Positions 34,204 through 42,841 of a DNA stretch of 64,000 nt are shown in pieces. The translations under genes and the position numbers were made by a program. The notes beneath the pieces are model-generated. The model worked only from the letters and a program-made list of their open reading frames with translations, was not told the origin of the DNA and ran no database searches. Each line of letters starts with the position of its first letter. Positions within the stretch are counted from its first letter, which is position 1. The DNA is from Methylococcales bacterium (GTDB taxonomy: Bacteria > Pseudomonadota > Gammaproteobacteria > Methylococcales > Methylomonadaceae): positions 62,001 to 126,000 of the forward strand of contig JAPLRR010000027.1 in the NCBI GenBank assembly GCA_026399075.1, in the 5' to 3' direction.

Positions 34204-34570
34204 GGTCTTTCAACACAGGTTCAACCGCCTGCCACTCACCATCCAGCAACTGCCGGTAAAAACAACTCTCACGGCCAGTGTGGCAGGCAATACCGCCTTC
34301 TTGTTCAATATGCAGCAACAGCACATCTTCATCGCAGTCCAAAAACACGCCGATGACTTTCTGCCGATGCCCCGATTCCTCACCTTTACGCCATAACCTT
34401 CCACGTGAGCGTGACCAATACACGGCATAGCCCTCTGCTACGGTCAAGGCCAAGGATTCCCGGTTCATCCAAGCAAACATCACCACTTTGCCAGTGTCGT
34501 GTAGCTGGGCGATTACGGGGATCAGGCCGTCGTCTGTCCAGCGGATTTCATTTAGCCAAGTTATATTCAT
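34184..34570 (-). CDS. hisI: Phosphoribosyl-AMP cyclohydrolase
   Basis: A 128-residue protein covering only the cyclohydrolase step of histidine synthesis; HisE is not fused. It has [41 protein letters not shown] and the zinc ligands [32 protein letters not shown] 34570 is preferred over an upstream start at 34624 because the family begins NITWL. The first 86 bp, including the start codon, are copied at 35424-35509. Its promoter side is occupied by toxin-antitoxin genes, so the usual upstream context is lost. Confidence 0.95.
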   Translation of the reverse strand: MNITWLNEIRWTDDGLIPVIAQLHDTGKVVMFAWMNRESLALTVAEGYAVYWSRSRGRLWRKGEESGHRQKVIGVFLDCDEDVLLLHIEQEGGIACHTGRESCFYRQLLDGEWQAVEPVLKDPKAIYI

Positions 34571-34604
34571 AATATTGTGTATGTTAAAAATAAAAATCAG
34601 CCTG

Positions 34605-35012
34605 TTAATTAACCCAGTTTTCAACTAATAAGTCAGGCACTTTAATAAATTCCTTAGTATTATTTGTGACTAGCGTTGTATTTAAAGACAAGGCATGAGC
34701 GGCAATCCATAAATCATTATTGCCTATAGGCTGTCCCTTTTTCTCAAGAAATCCTCGAATTTTCGCGTATTTTTGAGCCGTTGTTTCTGTCGGTAAAATA
34801 ACGGGAATATAATTTACCAACCGATTTAATTTCTCTAACGCTAGATCACGATGTTGACTTTTTTCTGCACCAAAACGCAATTCACCCAAGGTAATAAGCG
34901 ACATACCCACATCACCAACTATTAATTCTGAAAGTCTTTGATAAACTTCTAACGGTTTTTTCTTAGCAATATAAATACAGATATTAGTATCCAATAAATA
35001 ACGCACCGACAT
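34605..35012 (-). CDS. vapC: PIN-domain toxin (VapC, FitB-like)
   Basis: A 135-residue PIN toxin. It starts [18 protein letters not shown] with the first catalytic Asp, has [11 protein letters not shown] with Glu, and [12 protein letters not shown] plus VTNNTKEF with the last acidic pair. This is the FitB/VapC style distinct from the toxin at 35528. ATG 35012 overlaps the antitoxin stop (TAATG), and an alternative GTG is six bases upstream. It should be an RNase held by the antitoxin above it. Confidence 0.88.
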   Translation of the reverse strand: MSVRYLLDTNICIYIAKKKPLEVYQRLSELIVGDVGMSLITLGELRFGAEKSQHRDLALEKLNRLVNYIPVILPTETTAQKYAKIRGFLEKKGQPIGNNDLWIAAHALSLNTTLVTNNTKEFIKVPDLLVENWVN

Positions 35013-35239
35013 TACCACGCTTCCCGTTCTTGCGGTAAATCATCCACACGGTCGTTCATAAAGTCATCGGGCATTTGGCTTAATAACTCAAAGGCTGCAA
35101 TTAAGCTTTCTTTTTTGGGTTTAGTATCATGTTTAGTTTTCAATTTTTGTTTTAAGAATGCCACAAAATCCAAAACTTCCTGTGCCTCAAATTCAGGTAG
35201 TTCTTTGCTTTCTTGAAAAATTAATTCTGCGATGCTCAT
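35012..35239 (-). CDS. DUF2281/VapB-like antitoxin A
   Basis: A 75-residue protein. The N-terminus AELIFQESKELPEFEAQEVLDFVAFLKQK is nearly the same as in antitoxin B at 35916. Its C-terminal half (SLIAAFELLSQMPDDFMNDRVDDLPQE) is unrelated to B. That split fits a shared DNA-binding head and a toxin-specific tail. An element with terminal inverted repeats lies immediately upstream and should hold the promoter. Confidence 0.85.
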   Translation of the reverse strand: MSIAELIFQESKELPEFEAQEVLDFVAFLKQKLKTKHDTKPKKESLIAAFELLSQMPDDFMNDRVDDLPQEREAW

Positions 35240-35285
35240 TTTATAAACCCCCTTAAATTAAGACTTGTCCAGCTTACGAGTTGTA

Positions 35286-35422
35286 GGGTGCGCATCGCGC
35301 ACCATTAATCGTGGCTGAGAAACACATTGGTCGAAAATGAAAAACGTGAATCAGCCATCATAGATCGTGGCATAAATTGAACCCGTTCCATATCAAAGGT
35401 TTAAGGTGCGCGATGCGCACCC
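35286..35422. mobile_element. 137-bp MITE-like element, copy 1
   Basis: Terminal inverted repeats GGGTGCGCATCGCGCACC (35286-35303) and GGTGCGCGATGCGCACCC (35405-35422) are exact reverse complements. Each arm is itself palindromic. The interior has no ORF. Copy 2 at 36181-36317 has the same length. The right end sits one base before a copied fragment of hisI. Confidence 0.72.
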
Positions 35423-35423
35423 G

Positions 35424-35509
35424 ACTTTGCCAGTGTCGTGTAGCTGGGCGATCACGGGTATCAGACCGTCGTCTGTCCAGCGGATTTCATTTAACCAAGT
35501 TGTGTTCAT
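35424..35509 (-). pseudogene. Copied 5' fragment of hisI
   Basis: 86 bp matching 34485-34570, the first 28 or so codons of hisI including the ATG, at about nine bases in ten by eye. It runs from the right edge of the MITE-like element to the equivalent of the start codon. It encodes [21 protein letters not shown] and stops at the junction. It cannot make an enzyme. Confidence 0.85.
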
Positions 35510-35527
35510 TAGGTTCGTAAATTTGAT

Positions 35528-35938
35528 TTAAAAAGATTTAATAAAAGGGTTTAGGATGGTTAATTGACCATCAATGACTTGATTATTCTGCATATCCTCA
35601 GAATAAAGGATGTCGCACTTTGCCAGTAAAGCAGCGGCAATAATCAACGAATCCCAGTTAGAAAACTGATAGCGCAACGCTATTTCAGCACTTTTTCGGA
35701 CAGTGATTTCATCAACAGCTTGTACATCGGTTCTACGCATCACAGCATCTGCAAAAGCGTAAGCCTGTTCCCGTGTAAATTTAAAACGCCGCAAACAAAC
35801 ATTTACCGCTTCATTAACCACCTGCGTACTTAAAACAGGATGCTCTGCTAACACATTTCGCGCAACGGTTTTTTTTCGTTCATCTTCGCCCAATGTATAA
35901 AGCACCACATTGGTATCAACGAAGATGAGGTCTGTCAT
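35528..35938 (-). CDS. PIN-domain toxin, second type
   Basis: A 136-residue PIN protein. It starts MTDLIFVDTNVVLYTLGEDERKK with the first catalytic Asp and has VVNEAVNVCLRRF with Glu, then NWDSLIIAAALLAKCDILYSEDMQ with the closing acidic residues. It is only distantly like the toxin at 34605. ATG 35938 overlaps the antitoxin end by 23 bases; the frame also extends to 35995. Its role should be that of a VapC-like RNase toxin. Confidence 0.85.
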   Translation of the reverse strand: MTDLIFVDTNVVLYTLGEDERKKTVARNVLAEHPVLSTQVVNEAVNVCLRRFKFTREQAYAFADAVMRRTDVQAVDEITVRKSAEIALRYQFSNWDSLIIAAALLAKCDILYSEDMQNNQVIDGQLTILNPFIKSF

Positions 35939-36134
35939 AACAAACATCCCTGTCAAAATTTCCGTCAAAAACCGAACCAAACTGGTCAAACTCACTCATA
36001 TCCGCAATTTCTTGCTCAGTGGCCAGTTTTCGCTGTCTTTTGGCTTTTAAGAATGCGACAAAATCCAAAACTTCCTGAGCTTCAAACTCAGGTAATTCTT
36101 TGCTTTCTTGGTAAATTAATTCTGCGGTGTTCAT
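35916..36134 (-). CDS. DUF2281/VapB-like antitoxin B
   Basis: A 72-residue protein. AELIYQESKELPEFEAQEVLDFVAFLKAK matches antitoxin A almost exactly. The tail RQRKLATEQEIADMSEFDQFGSVFDGNFD is different. The last 23 bases overlap the toxin gene, unlike the TAATG join of module A. It lies directly downstream of MITE-like copy 2. Confidence 0.85.
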   Translation of the reverse strand: MNTAELIYQESKELPEFEAQEVLDFVAFLKAKRQRKLATEQEIADMSEFDQFGSVFDGNFDRDVCYDRPHLR

Positions 36135-36180
36135 TTTATAAACTCCCTTAAATTAAGACTTGTCCAGCTTACGAGTTGTA

Positions 36181-36317
36181 GGGTGCACATCGCGCATCAT
36201 TAATCGTGGCTGAGAAACACATTGGTCGAAAATGAAAAACATGAATCGGCCATCATAGATTGTGGCATAAGTTAAACCCTTTCTATATCAGAGGTTTAAG
36301 GTGCGATATGTGCACCC
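36181..36317. mobile_element. 137-bp MITE-like element, copy 2
   Basis: Terminal repeats GGGTGCACATCGCGCATC (36181) and GGTGCGATATGTGCACCC (36300) match copy 1 with a few changes, and the interior is almost the same sequence. Its right end falls 3 bp from the stop codon of ROCO 2. Confidence 0.72.
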
Positions 36318-36319
36318 GG

Positions 36320-38569
36320 CTAAAAATCAATCCCAGCAAAACCAGCAACCAATTTTGCACCCAGTGCCAGCAAATTATTAACCGTATCATAACCCTTTGT
36401 TGCTGTATCTATGGTGCTATTGGCATCTTCAAGCACGCCATTGATGCTTTCTAATCTTCGGCTAACAGTGGATTTATTCGGCTCAAGCTTTTGCAGTTGC
36501 TTTTCGACGACATCTATATCACTGATTACCTCTTCAACCGTATCATCAGGCAAGCCGCTTTTGCTTAAATCCTGTTTGAAAGTTTGCAGCAATTGTAAAA
36601 ATTCCGCTTTGCCCATGCCTTGATTGTTTTGGATGTTTATATCACCTGCTGAAACATTACTATTTGTTATGCTGCCTTCGTTATAATTTCCTTGTCCTAT
36701 TTCAATCGTTCTCTTGCTCATATTAACCTCTTGCGCATAAATATAAGTATCGCCTTCTTTTCTTCTGCTTTCTGGCTTTTCAATGCCATTCAACAAAGTT
36801 GAGACGCTGTAATTTAATCCTGATTCACCATCAAAATAATCATCTTTTCTAGCTTTTTCAAAACCTAGTAAGGCTTTATATTTAACCTCTTGGTTTGGAT
36901 TATCAGGCAAGGGCACTAACTCAACCACGCCTAATTTTTCAAAGCTATCATGTATATCAGTAAAGGTTTTACGAATCGTTGCAAAATAATCGCGTTTTTG
37001 TGTGCCACTCACCACAATATTGATTAGTTTATCTTTGTAATCCACTTTCACAATGGCGAGCGCGTCCAGGTTTTTATCTTCTAAAATAACGCCCGTACGC
37101 CAGCGGAAATGGTTTTTAATATCGTGATGCAATCTGACTATAAAGCGCGGCATAATAGACAGCGGCAAAAAATCATACCGAATTCTAAACCGCAAAATCT
37201 CGGAACTTTCATTATCAAATTCAAAATCCGGTTCTTGAATTTCCAATAAATCAGGAATCAAAATAGTGTCGTTATCCACTTGATAGCAGATTTCAAACTT
37301 TAACATCAGTTCGATAATGTAACTGTGTGTTTCGCGTGGATAATCAAAATCATGCTCTGTTATTGTAGCTAACACACTGGATAAGTGAGTCAAGTTAAAA
37401 ATACCATGCGCTTCGGCAACTGACTTGAAATTGATAATTTTATAAATCGCCTGTGTTATCCAACGCGGTTTTAAAACCGGAATGCTTATCAGTTTAGGAT
37501 CAGTAAAATGAATAATCACGCCTAAATCGTTTAAATAGCGTGACAAAATATCTTGGGTTGCAGAATCTTTAATTTGCTGCTGTTCGCATAAGTCACGAAA
37601 GGCTTGATAATTAATAAAGTTTTTGTTTAGCGGCATATTTTCTAATTGGCTTTTAACCTCAAACCATGTTTTAGGCAATTTGCTACGGATTAAAGGCACT
37701 TTTTTAAAGGCTTCTTGAATGCCGTTTTTAAGTTGCCCTATGCCTTCTTTATTTTGACAGGATAGTTTATAAAAACCATGTATTCCGCTGTATTTTTCTT
37801 GTAAAAATTTTCGATTCACATCAAAACTAGGATGTTGGTCAATTTTGTTTAACACGATTAACACGGGCGAATTGCCACCAAAACTTTCGATATATTTCAG
37901 CCAATATTCCGCATCCTCTTCTTTTCTGCCATCCAACACCAGCACATATAAACTACGGCTGGATAGAAAAAATTGATGGGTAGAGTGCATCATTTCTTGT
38001 CCACCAAAATCCCAATAATTAACACTGACGCCAGCAATTTCTTTTTTATAAATATTAATGCCGTGGGTTTGATTTTCATGTTCATCAAAATCTTCACCCC
38101 GCAACACTTTGCTTAATGAGGTCTTTCCTGAGCTGCCATCACCAACCAGTATAATTTTAATTTCATTAATAGCTTTTCTTTCGCCGCCATTAAAATAGGC
38201 TTTAATGGCTTCATTTCCTAAATCAATAATTTCGGGAGGTGGTTCCTCTAATGGATTATTCTCAAGAAAAATGCCATTTCTATAATTATTTTTCCATAAA
38301 ATAGGGATATTTAAATTTACTAGACATTCTGGTAATTCGCTGATTTGGTTGTGGCTTAAATCAAGCCGGGTCAGATTGGTCAGGGCTTCTAAAACGCTGA
38401 TGTCGCTGATTCCGTTAGAACGAATATTTAAACCAGTAACTTGTTGTTGGCTGTTCAACAAAAAAGTGTTTTGTTGATCCCAATATGTAATATCGCTATC
38501 AGCCGGACCAGGTGTTAATGGTTCGCCGATAAGGTTTTCAATTTTTTTAATAACGTCTAAATCGGACAT
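36320..38569 (-). CDS. ROCO GTPase 2: short LRR-Roc-COR with helical tail
   Basis: A 749-residue product. Residues 1-50 match ROCO 1 almost exactly at protein and DNA level. Only about two LRRs follow (51-100). The Roc domain has P-loop GDGSSGKTS at 143-151, DFGGQEMM for switch II and a canonical NKID. The COR domain runs to about residue 600. After it comes MSKRTIEIGQGNYNEGSITNSNV and SAGDINIQNNQG, then a helical segment of about 100 residues with coiled-coil character (DVVEKQLQKLEPNKSTVSRRLESINGVL). It ends with a hydrophobic GAKLVAGFAGIDF. The tail has no match in ROCO 1. Confidence 0.88.
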   Translation of the reverse strand: MSDLDVIKKIENLIGEPLTPGPADSDITYWDQQNTFLLNSQQQVTGLNIRSNGISDISVLEALTNLTRLDLSHNQISELPECLVNLNIPILWKNNYRNGIFLENNPLEEPPPEIIDLGNEAIKAYFNGGERKAINEIKIILVGDGSSGKTSLSKVLRGEDFDEHENQTHGINIYKKEIAGVSVNYWDFGGQEMMHSTHQFFLSSRSLYVLVLDGRKEEDAEYWLKYIESFGGNSPVLIVLNKIDQHPSFDVNRKFLQEKYSGIHGFYKLSCQNKEGIGQLKNGIQEAFKKVPLIRSKLPKTWFEVKSQLENMPLNKNFINYQAFRDLCEQQQIKDSATQDILSRYLNDLGVIIHFTDPKLISIPVLKPRWITQAIYKIINFKSVAEAHGIFNLTHLSSVLATITEHDFDYPRETHSYIIELMLKFEICYQVDNDTILIPDLLEIQEPDFEFDNESSEILRFRIRYDFLPLSIMPRFIVRLHHDIKNHFRWRTGVILEDKNLDALAIVKVDYKDKLINIVVSGTQKRDYFATIRKTFTDIHDSFEKLGVVELVPLPDNPNQEVKYKALLGFEKARKDDYFDGESGLNYSVSTLLNGIEKPESRRKEGDTYIYAQEVNMSKRTIEIGQGNYNEGSITNSNVSAGDINIQNNQGMGKAEFLQLLQTFKQDLSKSGLPDDTVEEVISDIDVVEKQLQKLEPNKSTVSRRLESINGVLEDANSTIDTATKGYDTVNNLLALGAKLVAGFAGIDF

Positions 38570-38636
38570 GGCTTTATATTATTAACCTATTTTCTAATTG
38601 AGGATAATACGGAAGTTGCTTATCCACCGAAATAAG
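38570..38636 (-). pseudogene. Tail of a vapC gene copied with ROCO 2
   Basis: The reverse strand reads ISVDKQLPYYPQLENRLII and a stop, then the ROCO 2 ATG. It matches the end of the vapC at 6635-7027 (ISVDKKFPYYPELENRLIT) over about 66 bp. The rest of that vapC and its antitoxin are absent here. Confidence 0.85.
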
Positions 38637-38841
38637 CATCGATGGGTTACTGTATTTGGGCAACCCAACACAACTACTCAAGCGTGTTAGTTTGGGACAG
38701 CATCAATCCAAGCTATGCTACTAAGTTTAGTCCAAGTTTAACAAAACTACCAAGCCCCCCTAAAAATCAACAATTTCTACCCGTTTTTTTATCCCGCTCT
38801 CAGGTTACAATAGCCAAAACTTAATTAGCTGGGGGTGTGCT

Positions 38842-41800
38842 ATGCCATGGGTAGTTGCTTTGTTAGCGGGGGTTATTGCCGCGACCTCAAACGAACATAT
38901 TGGTTTGTGGGCCTTAGTTGGCTTTATGGCCGGGTATCTGCTGGATTTAAGGAGCAAGATAGCTGAGTTGGAAGTCAAACTGGATTATTTGCGCAATACC
39001 GTTCTTGAGTTAAACACTAGCCAGCCTGTCCCGCCACCAACGGCAGTGCAAGCCGCACCGCCGCCGGATGACCAAGCCGAACAACCTGCACCTTTAGTGT
39101 TTAATGACTTGGCAACCGAACAGCCGCCGCCAGTGTTCCAAGTGGAAGCGGAGGCAACGGAAACGTATTGGTTATCCGAGCCTGTGCCGCTACACGCGGC
39201 TAAATCGCCAGAGCCAGAATTTAAACCCCAGCCACAAGCTCAATCGACTTGGGATTATACGGATCGTGAAGACTCTGGGCCGTCTGATTTTGACAAGCTC
39301 ATCCAGTTTATTTGGGGCTGGTTTACCGATGGCAATACCTTTGTCCGGGTGGGCATTGTCATATTATTTGTGGGTGTGTCGTTTTTGCTTAATTTGGCGA
39401 TAGACCACGGCTATATTTCCCTGCAATTACGGCTATCTGCGCTGGCGGCTGGTGCCATTGGTTTGTTGGTGCTAGGCTGGCGCTTACGCGAAACCCGTGG
39501 TGCCTATGCTTTGTTAATCCAAGGTGGTGCGGTGGGTTTGCTGTATCTGATCATTTTTGCCAGTTATAACTTATACCATTTATTACCGTCCGGGCTGGCG
39601 TTTGGCTTGTTGGTGCTGATTGTGTCGGTGGCTGCTGCGTTGGCGGTTTTAGAAAACGCGGTGTCTTTGGCTTTGTTTGGTAGTATCGGTGGTTTTTTGG
39701 CGCCGGTGCTAACGTCCTCTGGCACGAACAATTATATTGGCTTGTTCAGTTTTTATGCGCTGTTAAACGCGGGCATTTTTGCGCTGGCTTGGTTTAAGGC
39801 GTGGCGGGTGTTGAACTTGGTCGGCTTTGGCTTTACGTTTTCTATCGGTGCATTTTGGGGGGCTTCTAGTTATAGACCGGAAAACTTCGCGACGGTGTTG
39901 CCGTTTTTAGTGCTGTTTTTTCTGTTTTATGTCGCCATTGCTATGCTGTATGCAAGCCGTCGCGCCCCTAATTTTAAGGATTATATCGACGGTACGCTGA
40001 TTTTTGGTACGCCGATTTTGGCGTTTGGCTTGCTGTCGGCTATGGTCAAGGGTTATGAGTATGGGGTTGCCATCAGTGCGCTAGTCTTGGGGCTATTTTA
40101 TTTGGGCTTGGCGGCTTGGGTCTGGAAACGGCTGGGTGATGCGCTTAGTTTGTTGGCAGAAGCCTTGTTGTCTATCGGGGTGATTTTTCTTACTCTGGCC
40201 ATTCCGTTTGCTTGGGATGGCGCCACCACTTCCGCGACATGGGCGGTGGAAAGTACCGGGGTGTTATGGGTGAGCATCCGCCAGCAACAGGTGGTACGGC
40301 GGATTTTTGCCTATGGTTTGCAGTTTTGTGCAGGCGTGGCCTTGGTGGTGGACAGCCATTTAACGGGCAGCGTGGCTTTTTTAAACAGCGCGTTTATTGG
40401 AGTTGTGATTATTAGCGTCTGTGCGGGCTTGAGCAGTTGGCTGCTGGTTAAGGATTTTTTTGGTCGCCGTGATGTGGAAAAAATCTTGTCGCCTTTTTTC
40501 TTGGCTTACGGCTTGCTCTGGTTGTACGCGGGTTTTAACCAACAAATCCAGTCGTATGGTTTACATGATTCACAAAACGATTTGCTGTTGTCTTTGACCG
40601 TGTTTTTGACGGTGTTGCTAACAGTGCTAGGTCGGCGTTTGCTGTGGACGGCAGCCGCTTATGCGGCATTAAGTATGATGCTACCCATGTTGCTGGTGGC
40701 TTTTTTGCTGTTAATAACCCACAGCCACCCTAGCGCTGGCTTAGGTTTATGGTTATGGCCCTTGGCGTTTACCGGGTATTTTTATAGTTTAAAAGCGGCT
40801 GAGTTTTTGGACGAAGATAAGCATTTAAACCTGCATTTGTTTAGCGGGCTGTTTTTGTGCACGCTGCTATTTTGGGAAGGGTTTTGGCAATTATTATTGG
40901 CTGGCTCTTTGTTGAGCTTGTTGTTCAATAGCTTCGCCAGGCGGTGGTCATGGCCACAAATGCGGGTATTGGCTTTGGGCTTGTTTCCGGTGATGGTGTG
41001 GCTGGCTGTAGCCACTGTGTTTACCGATGCCGGCCACCCCTTCTATTTGCCGGATAGGCGCATGGGTGTGGTATGGCCGTTTGACGCGGGGGTTTTGCTT
41101 TGGCCTTTGGCTTTTTTGGTGTTGCATGGCTTGTTTTTTGACGGTGACATCCAAAAGGGTGGGATGCTACAAGTACCGTCATTTCGGGGATTAAGCCTGA
41201 TCTTGCTGGTTATCTTGCTGACTTGGGAAGCCTCTTGGCATGTGACTGCCTATTTGCCTTGGGACAATGGGTGGAATATCGCCTTATTGCCCTTGTTTGC
41301 GGTGGGCGCTTTAACCTTGATTATGTGGCCACGGTTTTGGCCGTTTAGTGCCTATCAAGAAGATTATCTGGTATGGGCATCACCCTGGTTAAATGTGGGG
41401 TTAATGGCGTGGTCTTTAGTGGCGTTGGCCTCCGCCGCCGATGCTAGCCCCTTGCCTTGGTTGCCTTTACTAAATCCGGCTGAGCTGATGCAGGCGGTGG
41501 TATTGGTGACGCTGTATCGGTTTACGGCGTTTTTGCCAGAAGACTATTTGGATGCCGATCAAAAACCCAGCCACAATCTGTTGCTTGCCTGCTTCACGTT
41601 TGTCTGGCTAAATTTTATGCTGTTCCGGGCGCTACACCATTGGGGTGGTTTGGATTGGTCATTGACCTTGTTCAGCAAACCTTTGACCCAAACCAGCTTG
41701 TCCATTTTTTGGACTTTGATTGGTTTGTCCTTAACCGTCGTGGCGACCAGGCTACAAGAGCGGTACTTATGGATTACAGGTGCTGGCCTGTTGACAGTGG

Positions 41801-41934
41801 TTGTGCTTAAATTATTTTTGTTTGACCTGCATTCGCATAATTCGATGGAACGGATTGTTTCATTTATCACCGTCGGGATATTGCTGATGATGATAGGCTA
41901 TTTTGCGCCTTTGCCGCCTAAGCGCGAGGAATGA
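38842..41934 (+). CDS. DUF2339 multi-pass membrane protein
   Basis: A 1030-residue protein. Helix 1 lies at residues about 2-30, then a short coiled coil (LRSKIAELEVKLDYLRNTVLEL). A Pro/Gln/Glu-rich linker covers about 55-140. After that come more than 20 transmembrane helices to the C-terminus. The GNTFVRVGIVILFVGVSFLLNLAIDHGYI segment starting the helical part is the DUF2339 signature. Function is unknown; homologues are broadly spread in Gram-negatives. The ATG at 38842 is preceded by GGGGGTGT. It is transcribed alone. Confidence 0.88.
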   Translation: MPWVVALLAGVIAATSNEHIGLWALVGFMAGYLLDLRSKIAELEVKLDYLRNTVLELNTSQPVPPPTAVQAAPPPDDQAEQPAPLVFNDLATEQPPPVFQVEAEATETYWLSEPVPLHAAKSPEPEFKPQPQAQSTWDYTDREDSGPSDFDKLIQFIWGWFTDGNTFVRVGIVILFVGVSFLLNLAIDHGYISLQLRLSALAAGAIGLLVLGWRLRETRGAYALLIQGGAVGLLYLIIFASYNLYHLLPSGLAFGLLVLIVSVAAALAVLENAVSLALFGSIGGFLAPVLTSSGTNNYIGLFSFYALLNAGIFALAWFKAWRVLNLVGFGFTFSIGAFWGASSYRPENFATVLPFLVLFFLFYVAIAMLYASRRAPNFKDYIDGTLIFGTPILAFGLLSAMVKGYEYGVAISALVLGLFYLGLAAWVWKRLGDALSLLAEALLSIGVIFLTLAIPFAWDGATTSATWAVESTGVLWVSIRQQQVVRRIFAYGLQFCAGVALVVDSHLTGSVAFLNSAFIGVVIISVCAGLSSWLLVKDFFGRRDVEKILSPFFLAYGLLWLYAGFNQQIQSYGLHDSQNDLLLSLTVFLTVLLTVLGRRLLWTAAAYAALSMMLPMLLVAFLLLITHSHPSAGLGLWLWPLAFTGYFYSLKAAEFLDEDKHLNLHLFSGLFLCTLLFWEGFWQLLLAGSLLSLLFNSFARRWSWPQMRVLALGLFPVMVWLAVATVFTDAGHPFYLPDRRMGVVWPFDAGVLLWPLAFLVLHGLFFDGDIQKGGMLQVPSFRGLSLILLVILLTWEASWHVTAYLPWDNGWNIALLPLFAVGALTLIMWPRFWPFSAYQEDYLVWASPWLNVGLMAWSLVALASAADASPLPWLPLLNPAELMQAVVLVTLYRFTAFLPEDYLDADQKPSHNLLLACFTFVWLNFMLFRALHHWGGLDWSLTLFSKPLTQTSLSIFWTLIGLSLTVVATRLQERYLWITGAGLLTVVVLKLFLFDLHSHNSMERIVSFITVGILLMMIGYFAPLPPKREE

Positions 41935-42037
41935 TGCGTGGCACTAGGGTGGTTGTCTTGCCCTTGGCGTGGTAAAGTTTGCCGCATCCCCCAGTTAAGT
42001 GGGGATGTGTGTCCACTAACCCTGTCCCATAACCATC

Positions 42038-42841
42038 ATGAAAAATGTATTTGACTTCGCTGCGGCCTGTTTGCACAGTGACAATATTGCTGAAAAGCTT
42101 GTCCATACCCATGAGGCTAGCCAGGCATTGGCAAAAGGCGAATTAACTTTGCTGTCGGAGTTGCCTGTGTTGCCCATAGCCCAGGTGAAATTTCCCCAGC
42201 GCCCCGTTTTATTGAGCCCGCGTGATATGCCTAAACGCAGGCTAGGTAGCCCAGAAGGCATTGCGGCATTTTTTCATGCCATAGCCCATGTTGAGTTTAT
42301 GGCGATTTATCTGGCTTGGGATATAATTTATCGGTTCCGGGGGATGCCGGAGGCGTTTTATACCGATTGGCTGCGGGTTGCCGACGAAGAGGCCCAGCAC
42401 TTTGAATTGATTTGCACCCATTTACAAAAAATGGGCCTTAATTATGGTGATCTGCCCGCCCATAGCGGCTTGTGGGATCATGCCAAAGACACGGCGGATG
42501 ATTTATTGGGGCGTTTGGCCATGGTGCCCCGGTGTATGGAGGCGCGGGGTTTGGATGTGACCCCGGCCATTATTGCCAAATTCAAACACGTCGGTGATGA
42601 GGCTAGCGTGGCTTTATTGACGCGTATTTTGACCGATGAAGTTGGCCATGTGGAACGTGGCTCTTATTGGTTTAAGTTTGTTTGCGGCCAACACGGTTTA
42701 GAACCGGAAGCCAGTTATCGTTTATTAATCAAGAAATATTATCAAGGCGGCAAGCCAAAAGGCCCTTTTAATAGAGAAATGCGTATAATTGCAGGCTTCT
42801 CGAATGCAGAGTTGGACTGGCTGGAAAATACTATCACATGA
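42038..42841 (+). CDS. DUF455 ferritin-like protein
   Basis: A 267-residue protein with a ferritin-like four-helix core. Metal-ligand motifs are visible: IAHVEFMAIYLAWD (Glu, His), ADEEAQHFELI (Glu-x-x-His), and LTDEVGHVERG (Glu, His). This is DUF455, related to MiaE-like diiron proteins; the substrate is unknown. The stop overlaps the NnrS start by 4 bases (ATGA), so the two are coupled. Confidence 0.88.
   Translation: MKNVFDFAAACLHSDNIAEKLVHTHEASQALAKGELTLLSELPVLPIAQVKFPQRPVLLSPRDMPKRRLGSPEGIAAFFHAIAHVEFMAIYLAWDIIYRFRGMPEAFYTDWLRVADEEAQHFELICTHLQKMGLNYGDLPAHSGLWDHAKDTADDLLGRLAMVPRCMEARGLDVTPAIIAKFKHVGDEASVALLTRILTDEVGHVERGSYWFKFVCGQHGLEPEASYRLLIKKYYQGGKPKGPFNREMRIIAGFSNAELDWLENTIT

Noticed and set aside
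38642-38824. 60-residue forward ORF before the DUF2339 gene
   Set aside because: Low-complexity Ser/Pro product, no ribosome site, lies between the vapC remnant and a real start.
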